Shown here piece after piece: positions 1-8,112 of a DNA stretch of 12,931 nt. Source of the stretch: an uncultured Kineosporia sp. Lineage in GTDB: Bacteria > Actinomycetota > Actinomycetes > Actinomycetales > Kineosporiaceae. Made by a program: the position numbers and the translations under genes. The stretch is from positions 1 through 12,931 of the forward strand of contig CALMAR010000168.1 of assembly GCA_937859855.1 (NCBI GenBank), read 5' to 3'. The notes under the pieces are model-generated. The model was given only the letters and a program-made list of their open reading frames with translations. It was not told where the DNA came from and did not search any database. The stretch's first letter is position 1. The number at the start of each line of letters is the position of its first letter.

Positions 1-113
1 GTCCGGGGCTGGGGGACCGGGCGGCCGAGGCGGACCGGGCGGCAGGCGAGGACGGCAAGGCAGGGGCCGGCTCCGGCCGCTCGTCGCGGAGCAGTTCGAG
101 GAGGGACTCCTGA
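1..113 (+). CDS. secD: SecD C-terminal tail (partial)
   Basis: This is the last 36 or so codons of a plus-strand gene that enters from outside the window, read from position 3 and ending at TGA 111-113. The visible residues are a low-complexity tail rich in Gly, Ala, Ser and Arg, finishing GRSSRSSSRRDS. No SecD domain lies inside the window. The assignment rests on position: secD immediately precedes secF in nearly all actinobacteria, and here the stop overlaps the secF start as TGATG, the arrangement of translationally coupled subunits. SecD and SecF form a membrane complex that uses the proton-motive force to help SecYEG complete protein export. The tail itself cannot identify the gene. Confidence 0.7.
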   Translation, partial: PGLGDRAAEADRAAGEDGKAGAGSGRSSRSSSRRDS

Positions 114-1384
114 TGGCCAGCTTCGCTGCCTTCGGCAACGACCTGTACACAGGCCGGCGCTCGATCGACTTCATCGGCCGGCGGCGGACCTGGTACACGA
201 TCGGTGTGATCATGGTCAGCCTGTCGCTGCTGGCGCTGATCGTGCTCAAGCTGAATCTGGGCCTGGAGTTCAAGGGCGGATCCCAGTTCGAGATCCTCCA
301 CGTCAGCGACACCAGCCAGCAGATCGGTCAAGATGCCGTGGGGACGATCGTGTCCGGCGGCGAGACGCCCCATGTGGTCAAACTGGGGACTTCGGGTATC
401 CGGATCAGCACGGAGCGTCTCAGCGATACCCAGACCGATCAGGTGAAACAGGCCCTGGCCAAGGCGTACGGGGCCAATGTCCAGGATGTGACGTCCAGTT
501 TCGTCGGCCCGAGCTGGGGGCAGGACGTCTCCAAGAAGGCGTTGCAGGGCCTGATCGCGTTCATGGTCCTGGTGTCGCTGGTGATCACCTTGTACTTCCG
601 GACCTGGAAGATGGCGGCGTCGGCGTTGATCGCCCTGGTCCACGACCTGATCATCACGGTCGGCGTCTACGCGATCCTGCGCTTCGAGGTCACCCCGGCG
701 TCGGTGATCGGATTCCTGACCATCCTCGGCTATTCGCTGTACGACACCGTGGTGGTGTTCGACAAGGTCCGGGAGAACACCGCGGACGTGGTGCACTCGA
801 CCCGGCGGAGCTTCGCCGAGGCGGCCAACATGGCGGTGAACCAGACCCTGGTCAGGTCGATCAACACTTCCGTGGTGGCTCTGCTGCCGGTCGGCTCCAT
901 CCTGTTCATCGGGTCCTTCCTGCTGGGGGCGGGCACCTTGAAGGACATCTCTCTCGCCCTGTTCGTCGGGATCGCGGCCGGCACCTATTCGTCGATCTTC
1001 ATCGCCACGCCGCTACTGGTCGACCTGCGCAGAAACGAGCCCGACATAGCGGCCCACACCGTCAAGATCGAGCGGCGCCGGGCGGAGGTCGCGGCCAGGG
1101 CTGACCACGGCACTCCGGATTCGGCCAGCGGATCCTCGCTGCTGGACCGGGACGACGATCTGCTGGTCACTCAGCCGGTCACGTCGGGCGCTCCGTCGTG
1201 GAACGCTCCGGCCAGCTCCGGACGAGGCGTCCCCGGTGCTGGTTCGGCGAATGGCCGTCCCGGCCGAGCCGCCGGTCAATCCGCCGGTCAATCCGCCGGA
1301 GAGGCGGATGGTCAGGGGGCCGGCCGCGCTCAGCGTCAGCAGCCGAAGCGGGGCAAGTCCCGTCCGGGCGGTCGCCGGCGTTGA
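113..1384 (+). CDS. secF: Protein translocase subunit SecF
   Basis: 423-residue inner-membrane protein that works with SecD to pull exported proteins through the Sec channel using proton flow. TM1 is at about residues 28-45. It is followed by the family signature GLEFKGG (50-56) that opens the P4-type periplasmic domain, then five more membrane segments between about 140 and 300. The conserved helix GYSLYDTVVVFDKVRE (206-221) carries D211 and D217. After residue 303 comes a roughly 120-residue hydrophilic cytoplasmic tail, longer than in E. coli SecF. It ends in Gly/Gln/Arg-rich repeats with a strongly basic terminus (PKRGKSRPGGRRR). The ATG overlaps the upstream stop (TGATG), and an AGGAGGG Shine-Dalgarno sits 7 nt before it at 99-105. 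The family assignment is secure. The function of the tail is unknown. Confidence 0.96.
   Translation: MASFAAFGNDLYTGRRSIDFIGRRRTWYTIGVIMVSLSLLALIVLKLNLGLEFKGGSQFEILHVSDTSQQIGQDAVGTIVSGGETPHVVKLGTSGIRISTERLSDTQTDQVKQALAKAYGANVQDVTSSFVGPSWGQDVSKKALQGLIAFMVLVSLVITLYFRTWKMAASALIALVHDLIITVGVYAILRFEVTPASVIGFLTILGYSLYDTVVVFDKVRENTADVVHSTRRSFAEAANMAVNQTLVRSINTSVVALLPVGSILFIGSFLLGAGTLKDISLALFVGIAAGTYSSIFIATPLLVDLRRNEPDIAAHTVKIERRRAEVAARADHGTPDSASGSSLLDRDDDLLVTQPVTSGAPSWNAPASSGRGVPGAGSANGRPGRAAGQSAGQSAGEADGQGAGRAQRQQPKRGKSRPGGRRR
1269..1299 (+). repeat. 12-bp in-frame tandem repeat in secF tail
   Basis: The unit CCGCCGGTCAAT occurs at 1269-1280 and 1281-1292, followed by a partial third copy CCGCCGG at 1293-1299. 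It encodes repeats of Ala-Gly-Gln-Ser in the disordered C-terminal tail of SecF. Being a multiple of three, copy-number change would keep the frame. Confidence 0.85.
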
Positions 1385-1398
1385 GCGAGTCCGGATCC

Positions 1399-1983
1399 AT
1401 GCCGCCGCCCGCGCAGCGGTTGGCGCAGACCCAGGTCCAGCAGCGTCTAGCCGCCGGGATCCGCGACATCCCGGACTACCCGCAGGCCGGGGTCGTCTTC
1501 AAGGACATCACGCCGCTGCTGGCCGACGCGCAGCTGATGGCCGAGGCGGTCGAGGTTCTGGCTGGCCGGCTGAGCTTGGATGGCGCCACGCCGGGGGACA
1601 GCATGTTCGGCCCGATCGACGTCGTGGCCGGTATCGAAGCCCGCGGCTTCATCCTGGCCGCCCCAGTCGCTCTGGTGCTGGGAGCCGGCTTCGTCCCGAT
1701 CCGGAAGAAGGGCAAGCTGCCGTTCACGACGGCCGGGACGAGTTACCAGCTGGAATATGGCGCGGCCGAGATCGAGGTACACACCGACGCGATCGCGGCG
1801 GGCCAGCGCGTGCTGCTGGTCGACGACGTGCTGGCGACCGGCGGCACCGCGGCCGCGGCGGTCCGCCTGCTGACCGGCCTGGGAGCGGAGGTGGCCGGGC
1901 TGTCCATCCTGATCGAGCTCGGCTTCCTGCATGGACGAGAGCAGCTGCCACAGCTGCCCCTGCATTCCGTGCTGTCCTACTGA
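1399..1983 (+). CDS. apt: Adenine phosphoribosyltransferase
   Basis: 194-residue cytosolic enzyme that joins adenine to PRPP to give AMP, the adenine salvage step. The N-terminal family block IRDIPDYPQAGVVFKDITPLL is clear. It is followed by GIEARGFILAAPVAL and the PRPP-binding loop VLLVDDVLATGGT at residues 138-150, with the paired aspartates D142 and D143. The length fits the family (about 170-190 residues). ATG 1399 is chosen because it leaves 25 residues before the DYP motif, close to E. coli Apt. A TTG at 1381 in the same frame overlaps the secF stop (TTGA) and would add six residues. Neither start has a strong Shine-Dalgarno. The frame stays open upstream inside secF, but that part is a shadow. 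The apt-relA pairing is typical of actinobacteria. Confidence 0.95.
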   Translation: MPPPAQRLAQTQVQQRLAAGIRDIPDYPQAGVVFKDITPLLADAQLMAEAVEVLAGRLSLDGATPGDSMFGPIDVVAGIEARGFILAAPVALVLGAGFVPIRKKGKLPFTTAGTSYQLEYGAAEIEVHTDAIAAGQRVLLVDDVLATGGTAAAAVRLLTGLGAEVAGLSILIELGFLHGREQLPQLPLHSVLSY

Positions 1984-2107
1984 CCGCTCTGCCTGGCCGC
2001 GACCATGATCACCCCGGGAATGAAGCAGCGCCTCGCCGTGCTCTAAGGGCAGAGCCCGTCGGTGAATCGGCACATCGGTGAGGTATGGGCAGCCTGCGGA
2101 GCCAAGC

Positions 2108-2116
2108 CCCTAGTAT
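2108..2116 (+). promoter_or_regulatory. Probable -10 region of relA promoter
   Basis: The 188-bp gap between apt and relA contains CCTAGTATC, with TAGTAT at 2111-2116 matching the actinobacterial TANNNT -10 box. Transcription would begin near 2123 and give a leader of about 49 nt before the GTG start. No convincing -35 box lies 16-19 bp upstream. The same CCTAG core occurs before ppi, the MBL gene and aspS, which supports the call. relA may also be read from the secDF-apt operon. Confidence 0.5.
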
Positions 2117-2160
2117 CAAGAGACCAAAGCAACAGATCCGCAGGCCTGAAATTCAACAGC

Positions 2161-2166
2161 GGGAGG
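2161..2166 (+). promoter_or_regulatory. Shine-Dalgarno deciding the relA start
   Basis: GGGAGG lies 5 nt before GTG 2172. An in-frame ATG at 2085 would add 29 residues, but it lies upstream of the probable transcription start near 2123 and has no such site, so GTG 2172 is preferred. Confidence 0.75.
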
Positions 2167-2171
2167 CGGGC

Positions 2172-4895
2172 GTGTCTGAAGACGCCGTTGAGCGCGCCAG
2201 CGCCGCTCGACCCGCGCGCACATCTCTGACCGCGGTCGAGGACGAACTCGATCATCCGGCGCACCCGGACGGGGAAGCCGGGCCTGAGGCTGAGGTGGTG
2301 CCGGCCCGGGGGAGCCTGGATCCGGCCGCACCGGCTCCGCGCAGACCCGATCCGGGCCAGCCGCCGTCCGGAAAGGCGGCCCGCGGCAGTTCCGGCCCCA
2401 TTGATCCCGGCCAGAACAGTCTGGGGCCGTCGCATCCCTCGCAAACCCAGCCAGCGGCCGCCCGATCGCTGACTTCCCCTGCAGTACCGGCTCAGCCGTC
2501 GCAGGCGGTTCCGCCCGGTTGGTCCGGCTCCGATGACGGTCCATCTTCGGCGTCCGCTTCCGCTGCCTCCGCACCAGTGGCCCCAGCCCCGGCACCGTCG
2601 CGTGACCACCATCGGACCCGGTCCACGCCGAGTTCGGAACCAGTGCTGCCATCGGCCAGCCGGGTGCTTTCGCGGATCGCGCGGTTCGGAGCGGGCCGAT
2701 CGACGCAAGTGTCGCCGCTGCTGGAGCCACTGCTGCGCACGGTCCGGCAATCGCACCCCAAGGCTGACCTGGCGGTGGTGGAGAAGGCGTTCGACAAGGC
2801 GTCGCTGGCGCACTCGGGGCAGAAACGTAAGAGCGGCGACCCCTACATCACCCATCCGGTCGCGGTGGCCACCATCCTGGCCGAGCTGGGTATGACCCCA
2901 CCGACCCTGGCCGCCGCGTTGCTGCACGACACTGTCGAGGACACCGCCTACACCCTGGACCTGGTACGCGCTGACTTCGGCGACGAGGTCGCCAACCTGG
3001 TCGACGGCGTCACCAAGCTGGACAAGGTCAAGTTCGGCGATGCCGCTCAGGCCGAGACCGTCCGGAAGATGGTCGTCGCGATGTCCAGGGACATCCGGGT
3101 GCTGGTGATCAAGCTGGCCGACCGCCTGCACAATGCCCGGACCTGGCGCTACGTACCGGCGCACAAGGCCGAGAAGAAGGCCAAGGAAACACTGGAGATC
3201 TACGCTCCGCTGGCCCACCGGCTGGGTATGAACACGATCAAGTGGGAGCTGGAGGACCTGTCCTTCGCCACCCTCTATCCCAAAGTGTTCGACGAGATCG
3301 TCCGGCTGGTGGCCGAACGCGCTCCGGCCCGGGAGGACTACCTGGCCCAGGTGCGCGAACAGGTCTGGGCCGACCTGCGAGCAGCGAAGATCAAAGCCGA
3401 CGTGTCGGGCCGGCCCAAGCACTACTACTCCGTTTACCAGAAGATGATCGTGCGCGGCCGCGACTTCGCCGACATCTACGACCTGGTCGGAGTTCGGGTC
3501 CTGGTCGAGTCGTTGCGCGACTGCTACGCCGTCCTGGGCGCTCTGCACGCGCGCTGGAACCCGGTGCCGGGCCGGTTCAAGGACTACATCGCGATGCCCA
3601 AGTTCAACATGTACCAGTCGCTGCACACCACGGTGATCGGTCCTGAGGGCAAGCCGGTCGAGATCCAGATCCGGACGTATCAGATGCATCGCCGGGCCGA
3701 GTACGGCGTCGCCGCGCACTGGAAGTACAAGGAGGACAGCACCAGCGCTGACGGCGGCGGCCAGAACGCCAACGACATGACCTGGTTGCGGCAACTGCTG
3801 GATTGGCAGCGGGAGACGGCGGACCCGGGGGAGTTTCTCGACTCGCTCCGGTTCGAGATCAACGCCCAGGAGGTGTACGTCTTCACGCCCAAGGGCGACG
3901 TGGTGCCACTGCCGTCCGGAGCAACGCCGGTGGACTTCGCCTACGCCGTGCACACCGAGGTCGGGCACCGCTGCATGGGCGCCCGGGTGAACGGCCGGCT
4001 GGTGCCGCTGGAGAGTGCGCTGGACAACGGCGACGTGGTGGAAATCTTCACCTCCAAGACCGAGGCGGCCGGCCCCAGCCAGGACTGGCTCACCTTCGTG
4101 CGCAGCGCCCGGGCCCGGAACAAGATCCGTCAGTGGTTCTCCAAGGAGCGCCGGGAGGAGGCGATCGAGTCCGGTAAGGAGGCGATCGCCAAGGTGATGC
4201 GCAAGCAGCACCTGCCGATGCAGCGTCTGATGTCGCACGAGTCCCTGATCGGCCTGGCCACCGAGATGCGGTACCTGGATGTCTCCGGCCTCTACGCCGC
4301 GGTCGGCGAAGGTCACGTCTCGGCCGCCAACGTCGTCCAGCGGCTGATGGAGTTCGCCGGTGGCGAGCAGGGCGTCGAGGAGGATCTGGCGGAGGCGCTG
4401 ACCCCAACCCGGCCCAAGCGCCCGCGCACCAGTGACCCTGGGGTGGTCGTCCGCGGGGCCGACGACGTCTGGGTCAAGCTTGCTCGCTGCTGTACTCCGG
4501 TTCCGGGTGACCCGATCATCGGATTCGTCACCCGGGGCAGTGGCGTCTCGGTCCACCGCGAGGACTGCAACAACGTGATCGGGTTGCGCGAGGAGCCCAA
4601 CCGGATGGTGGACGTGGAGTGGGCTCCGACCCAGGGCAGTGTGTTCCTGGTGCAGATCCAGGTGGAGGCGCTGGACCGGAACCGGTTGCTGTCCGACGTG
4701 ACCCGGGTGCTGTCGGATCACCACGTGAACATCCTGGCTGCCAATGTGAACACCTCGCGCGAACGGATGGCGATCTCCCGGTTCACCTTCGAGATGGGCG
4801 ACCCGGCGCACCTGGATCACGTGTTGCAGGCGGTACGGAAGGTGGACGGCGTCTATGACGCCTACCGCACCACAGGACGCCGGGCTGACCTCTGA
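2172..4895 (+). CDS. relA: Bifunctional (p)ppGpp synthetase/hydrolase Rel
   Basis: 907-residue stringent-response enzyme that makes (p)ppGpp from ATP and GTP/GDP when tRNAs are uncharged, and also degrades it. Residues 1 to about 180 are a Pro/Ala/Ser-rich, probably disordered extension. Then come the HD hydrolase domain with LLHDTVEDT (H252, D253) and the synthetase domain. The synthetase carries RFKD at 468-471, the RxKD form typical of bifunctional Rel rather than the ExDD form of synthetase-only RelA. A TGS domain begins at 567 ([10 protein letters not shown]), a zinc-finger/RIS domain carries C773-C774, and an ACT domain starts near 824. No key residue looks lost. It is longer than M. 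tuberculosis Rel (about 790), with the excess at the N-terminus. The name relA follows actinobacterial habit; rel would be functionally more exact. Confidence 0.97.
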   Translation: MSEDAVERASAARPARTSLTAVEDELDHPAHPDGEAGPEAEVVPARGSLDPAAPAPRRPDPGQPPSGKAARGSSGPIDPGQNSLGPSHPSQTQPAAARSLTSPAVPAQPSQAVPPGWSGSDDGPSSASASAASAPVAPAPAPSRDHHRTRSTPSSEPVLPSASRVLSRIARFGAGRSTQVSPLLEPLLRTVRQSHPKADLAVVEKAFDKASLAHSGQKRKSGDPYITHPVAVATILAELGMTPPTLAAALLHDTVEDTAYTLDLVRADFGDEVANLVDGVTKLDKVKFGDAAQAETVRKMVVAMSRDIRVLVIKLADRLHNARTWRYVPAHKAEKKAKETLEIYAPLAHRLGMNTIKWELEDLSFATLYPKVFDEIVRLVAERAPAREDYLAQVREQVWADLRAAKIKADVSGRPKHYYSVYQKMIVRGRDFADIYDLVGVRVLVESLRDCYAVLGALHARWNPVPGRFKDYIAMPKFNMYQSLHTTVIGPEGKPVEIQIRTYQMHRRAEYGVAAHWKYKEDSTSADGGGQNANDMTWLRQLLDWQRETADPGEFLDSLRFEINAQEVYVFTPKGDVVPLPSGATPVDFAYAVHTEVGHRCMGARVNGRLVPLESALDNGDVVEIFTSKTEAAGPSQDWLTFVRSARARNKIRQWFSKERREEAIESGKEAIAKVMRKQHLPMQRLMSHESLIGLATEMRYLDVSGLYAAVGEGHVSAANVVQRLMEFAGGEQGVEEDLAEALTPTRPKRPRTSDPGVVVRGADDVWVKLARCCTPVPGDPIIGFVTRGSGVSVHREDCNNVIGLREEPNRMVDVEWAPTQGSVFLVQIQVEALDRNRLLSDVTRVLSDHHVNILAANVNTSRERMAISRFTFEMGDPAHLDHVLQAVRKVDGVYDAYRTTGRRADL

Positions 4896-4995
4896 ACCGG
4901 CCGGTCCGGCCTGTCGCTGGGACCGGGACCGGGCGGGGCAGCGCCTTCCAGTGAACCCCGTGGTGACGAGGTCGGAGCAGATCCGTGAAACGCCA

Positions 4996-5655
4996 TCAGG
5001 ACTGCTGCCAAGCCCTGATGATCGCGCGGGCCCTGGCCGCTCCCCGGGCGTAGCGCATCTGGCCGAGCCGGTACAACACCTGAGCCGGGGTGACCTGGGC
5101 CAGCTCGCCCAGCTGGCCCAGTAGCTGAGAGGCTGGGCCGGGAGGGAGCTCGCGGGCGATGTCGGCCGCAGTGCGGATCGGATCGGTGATCGCCAGCCCA
5201 TGCAGCACCACAACCTCGATCGCGTCCAGCCGGGCCTGCCGGGCCCTGATCCACGGATCGAGCGGCCGATTGGCGCCGGAGGGGATCAGCACATCCAGGC
5301 GAGGACCTGACGACCCGGGCGCCTGGCCAGGTTCGGCGGCCTGACCGGGTTCGGTGCCTGAACCCGGCCGGCGCAGTGGCAGGCGCCATCCGGTGTACAC
5401 CCAGGCCGCTGACTCGAACCCGACCACCCAGGACTGTTCACGCCGCCGGTGCGGGGGAATCATTAACGCGGCTGCCTCGGCCCGCAGCCGCAGCGAGACG
5501 GGAACGTCGCGGGCAACGAACACGTCGGCCAGCACACTACGGATCAGGCCCTCGCCGAGCAGACGGTCGGTGCGGGCCACTCCGGCGCGGGACCGGAACG
5601 GCTGGTCGGGCCGAACTGCGGCTGCGGGCAGCGTGGCCGGCGGGTTAGGAGTCAT
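4996..5655 (-). CDS. Hypothetical protein, AbiEi antitoxin/DUF559 N-domain-like
   Basis: 219-residue cytosolic protein of unknown function. The N-terminal part (ARTDRLLGEGLIRSVLADVFVA, then LRLRAEAAALMIPP and WVVGFESAAWVYTG) resembles the N-terminal module shared by AbiEi-type antitoxins and many actinobacterial DUF559 proteins. A later stretch, IEVVVLHGLAITDPIRTAADIAREL, fits the strand-turn-helix that usually follows. A short EPGQAAEPGQAPG repeat interrupts the middle. No DUF559 nuclease domain and no AbiEii toxin neighbour are seen. The C-terminus is helical and basic. ATG 5655 is preferred; in-frame GTGs at 5664 and 5658 are possible, and none has a good Shine-Dalgarno. It ends convergent with relA, 100 bp away. 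The resemblance is by eye and regulation of relA is not implied. Confidence 0.7.
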   Translation of the reverse strand: MTPNPPATLPAAAVRPDQPFRSRAGVARTDRLLGEGLIRSVLADVFVARDVPVSLRLRAEAAALMIPPHRRREQSWVVGFESAAWVYTGWRLPLRRPGSGTEPGQAAEPGQAPGSSGPRLDVLIPSGANRPLDPWIRARQARLDAIEVVVLHGLAITDPIRTAADIARELPPGPASQLLGQLGELAQVTPAQVLYRLGQMRYARGAARARAIIRAWQQS

Positions 5656-5707
5656 CACCCGCACACGGTGGCCGTTCGATCAGCTGAACGGGATGGCCCA
5701 GCCAAAT

Positions 5708-5744
5708 CTGTGGATAGCCGGGCCGTCGTACACCCTGTGGACAG
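5708..5744. repeat. Two DnaA-box-like direct repeats
   Basis: CTGTGGATAG (5708-5717) and CTGTGGACAG (5735-5744) are near-identical 10-mers in the same orientation, 27 bp apart. They lie in the 141-bp gap upstream of the AbiEi-like gene. Their complements, CTATCCACA and CTGTCCACA, each differ by one base from the DnaA boxes TTATCCACA and TTGTCCACA. The gap also holds a GCCGG/CCGGC inverted repeat (5753-5757/5769-5773) that could end DUF349 transcription, but it has no T tract. Confidence 0.4.
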
Positions 5745-5796
5745 TCAGACCAGCCGGTCAGTGCTCAGCCGGCCACGGGCCACCGGAATACCAACC

Positions 5797-7113
5797 TCAG
5801 CCAGCGAATTCGCGCAGCGCCCGCTCAGCCTGAACCAGCCACTCGCGCCGGGCGGCCAGCGCCTGCTCGGTCTCCTGGATCCGCCGGGCATCACCGGAGG
5901 CCGAAGCCTTGGCCAAGGTGGATTCCAGCCCAGCGATGGTGTCCTCCAGCTGGCCGACCAGATCAGCGGCGCGGGCCCTGGCCTGCGGATTGGCCTTCTT
6001 CCACCGGTCCTGCTCGGCGTCCCGTACCGCTTGCTCCACCTTGCGCAACCGGCCATCGAGCCGGGCTATGTCGGCCCGGGGTACCTTGCCGATCGCGTCC
6101 CAGCGAGACTGCAGGTCCCGAAGAGCGGCCTTGGCGGCGGACAGATCCCGAACCGGCAGCAGCGCCTCGGCCTGCTTCAGCAGTGCCTCCTTGGCCTGCG
6201 CGTTCCCGGCGAACTCGGCGTCCTGCTTCGTGTTGGCCTGCTGTTTGGCGGCGAAGAACGACTCCTGTGCGACATGGAACTTCGACCACAGCGCATCGTC
6301 GTCGCGGTGAGAGGCCCGCCCGGCCTGCTTCCACAGCGCCATCAGATCGCGGAAAGCGGTGGTGGTGGCGGACCAGTCGGTGGAGCTGGCCAGTCTTTCG
6401 GCCTCCGCCACCAGCTTCTCCTTCTCCTGCCGGGCGGCCGAGCGCTGCTCGTCCAGCGCGCCGAAGTGGTGCCGGCGCTTGCGGTCGAAGGTGGTACGGG
6501 CATGGCTGAACCGGCGCCACAGCTCGTCCTCGGCCGACTTGTCCAGCCGGGAGTCGCGCTGCAGTTTGCGCCATTCGTCGAACAGCGTGCGCAGCCGGTC
6601 CCCGGACGTCTTCCACGGGATCCGCTCGGCGGCGGGCGAACTCAGCTGCTCGGCTTCGGCGACGATGGCCTCCCGGCTGGCGATCGCCGCATCCCGCGCC
6701 TCCCGCCGGGCCTGCTGGGCCTGTTCACGCTGCTCAGCGGCCAGCGGCGCCAGTGTGTTCAGCTGTTGGAGCAGCCCAGCCAGATCGCCGACGGCATTGG
6801 CGTTCTCGATCGCGGGCCGGAGCCGGGCGATGGTCGCGGCGGCGTCCGGGGGCGACACCTGCCCGGCCTTCAGCCGCTGCTCCAACAGGTTCACCTGGGC
6901 CGCGAGCTCCTCGTACTTGCGGGCGAAGTAGGCCAGCGCCTGTGGCTGGGTCACGCCGGGGTACTGCCCCACGATGCGCTCGCCGTCAGCTGTCTTGACC
7001 CACACCGTTCCATCGGCGTCGGCGCGTCCCCACTGGTCCGCCGCCGTCACGGCTCGTCCTTGGCCGGGCGTACTGGGATCGGCCCCGATGGTTGGTTCGC
7101 CCTGCTCGTTCAC
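5797..7113 (-). CDS. DUF349 domain-containing protein
   Basis: 438-residue, highly charged, Ala/Glu/Arg-rich helical protein with no signal peptide or membrane segment, so probably cytosolic. A short N-terminal section (WGRADADGTVWVK, 28-40) is followed by coiled-coil-like helices. Three DUF349-type units then recur, each built around a W-x(n)-hydrophobic-R/K pattern: about 179-202 (DEWRKLQ to LWRRF), 258-279 (ALWKQAG to LWSKF) and 335-356 (SRWDAIGKVPRADI). DUF349 proteins are common in actinobacteria; their biochemical role is not established, and none is inferred here. The start is GTG 7113, with GAAGG 9 nt upstream (7123-7127 on the reverse strand). Only 28 bp separate it from the ppi stop, so the two are almost certainly co-transcribed. 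Confidence 0.88.
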   Translation of the reverse strand: MNEQGEPTIGADPSTPGQGRAVTAADQWGRADADGTVWVKTADGERIVGQYPGVTQPQALAYFARKYEELAAQVNLLEQRLKAGQVSPPDAAATIARLRPAIENANAVGDLAGLLQQLNTLAPLAAEQREQAQQARREARDAAIASREAIVAEAEQLSSPAAERIPWKTSGDRLRTLFDEWRKLQRDSRLDKSAEDELWRRFSHARTTFDRKRRHHFGALDEQRSAARQEKEKLVAEAERLASSTDWSATTTAFRDLMALWKQAGRASHRDDDALWSKFHVAQESFFAAKQQANTKQDAEFAGNAQAKEALLKQAEALLPVRDLSAAKAALRDLQSRWDAIGKVPRADIARLDGRLRKVEQAVRDAEQDRWKKANPQARARAADLVGQLEDTIAGLESTLAKASASGDARRIQETEQALAARREWLVQAERALREFAG

Positions 7114-7141
7114 GGACTCACGCCTTCTGCTTCGCGACAGG

Positions 7142-8005
7142 TCATCCCTTACCTGCCGTCACCTTCGTAGACACGATCGAGATCTTCTCGGCCGGCCCGG
7201 TCTGGGTCGTGTCATTCGGATCGAGGCCGCCCTTGGCCACCTTGTCCAGCACATCCAGCCCCTTGGTGATCCTTCCGATCACGCTGTACCCACCGGCAGT
7301 GTCGGACGGAATCGGAGAGTCCTTGTAGACCAGGAAGAACTGGCTGCTCATGCTGTTGCCATCGTCCTTGCGCCGGGCCATGGCCACGGTGCCGGCCGGG
7401 TAGCTGTTGTCCTTCGGAGCGTTCTCCACCGGCCCGTACTCGAATCCTGGGCCGCCGGAGCCGGTTCCAGTCGGATCGCCGCACTGCAGCACGAAGATGC
7501 CCTGCACGGTGAGCCGGTGGCAGGGAGCGCCGTCGAAGAACTTGGCCTGGGACAGCGCGATCATCGCCGAGACGGCCTGCGGGGCCTTGACGCCGTCCAT
7601 GGTGAAGTCGATGACCCCGCAACTGGTGGCCAGGTCCATCGTCCAGGTCTTGCCGCCAGCCAGCGTCTTGGGCGGGATCGTCTTGATCGAGACCGGAGTG
7701 ACCGGAGGCTTCACCGTGGGCACCGGGCAGGCCTTGTTGGTGATGGCGGCCGCGCTGGCCGAGGGGCTGGCGGCCGCGTTGGGGGATGTGCTCGGCGCGG
7801 ATGAGGCAGCGGTGTTGCTGCTGTCGTCGTTCTGCGTGAAGAGCAAGAAGCTGCCACCGATGACCACGACCACGGCGACGGCGGCCGCGATGCTGATGGT
7901 GATAAACCGCGCCCGGCGCCGGGCGGCCTTGCGCTGGGCCAGCTTGGCCTGCCACTCCTCGTACCGGCGCTTCTCGTAGGCCCGCTCGCGTGCGTTCGGC
8001 GACAC
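7142..8005 (-). CDS. Membrane-anchored cyclophilin-type peptidyl-prolyl isomerase
   Basis: 287-residue enzyme of the cyclophilin family, which catalyses cis-trans isomerisation of prolyl bonds. Residues 1-33 are charged and basic. They are followed by one membrane helix (34-56) and a Ser/Ala/Pro linker (about 60-90), so the catalytic domain should lie outside the membrane. The cyclophilin fold runs from about GVIDFTMDG (130) to DVLDKV. The catalytic arginine is present in CHRL (R164), the conserved Gln in LQCGD (Q174) and the SQFF block at about 221-224. The usual Phe before HR is Cys here, and four cysteines (93, 129, 162, 175) lie in the exported part. GTG 8005 is chosen because a strong AGGAGGGG precedes it and the N-terminus then looks like homologues. 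This is the positional counterpart of Rv2582 (ppiB). Confidence 0.92.
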   Translation of the reverse strand: MSPNARERAYEKRRYEEWQAKLAQRKAARRRARFITISIAAAVAVVVVIGGSFLLFTQNDDSSNTAASSAPSTSPNAAASPSASAAAITNKACPVPTVKPPVTPVSIKTIPPKTLAGGKTWTMDLATSCGVIDFTMDGVKAPQAVSAMIALSQAKFFDGAPCHRLTVQGIFVLQCGDPTGTGSGGPGFEYGPVENAPKDNSYPAGTVAMARRKDDGNSMSSQFFLVYKDSPIPSDTAGGYSVIGRITKGLDVLDKVAKGGLDPNDTTQTGPAEKISIVSTKVTAGKG

Positions 8006-8011
8006 CCCGTA

Positions 8012-8019
8012 CCCCTCCT
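8012..8019 (-). promoter_or_regulatory. Shine-Dalgarno deciding the ppi start
   Basis: Read on the minus strand this is AGGAGGGG, 6 nt before GTG 8005. It rules out the longer in-frame start 15 codons upstream. Confidence 0.85.
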
Positions 8020-8112
8020 GCAAGTCCCAGCACGTCGATCGGCTGATCACGTGTTCACGTCTGTTCAGATCTGCAGACGGCGATCACCGGCGATGGCCGC
8101 GCCGTGCCCGGT

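Noticed and set aside
1198..1398. An N-terminal extension of Apt reaching back inside secF.
   Set aside because: The extra 67 residues are Arg/Ser-rich off-frame secF tail, and family length and motifs fit a start at 1399 (or 1381).
2005..2046. A 13-codon mini-ORF between apt and relA (MITPGMKQRLAVL), in frame with apt after its stop.
   Set aside because: It has no ribosome site, lies upstream of the probable relA transcription start, and Apt is already complete, so neither a leader peptide nor stop read-through is supported.
4899..4911. GGCCGG-T-CCGGCC inverted repeat just after relA as a terminator.
   Set aside because: The loop is too short for the full stem, there is no T tract, and such GC palindromes are common at this composition.
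4994..5020. CATCAGG/CCTGATG inverted repeat across the stop of the AbiEi-like gene.
   Set aside because: Seven-base arms with a 13-nt loop and no T tract; could be a weak terminator but is not distinguishable from chance.
2043..5213. A 1056-codon open frame on the minus strand across relA.
   Set aside because: Long antisense frames are expected opposite GC-rich genes with G/C third positions. The translation is low-complexity His/Arg/Gly/Leu with no recognisable domain, while relA on the plus strand is unmistakable.
5668..7170. A 500-codon plus-strand frame opposite the DUF349 gene.
   Set aside because: Gly/Leu/Arg-rich shadow with no domain. The minus-strand DUF349 frame has clear repeated motifs and a good start.
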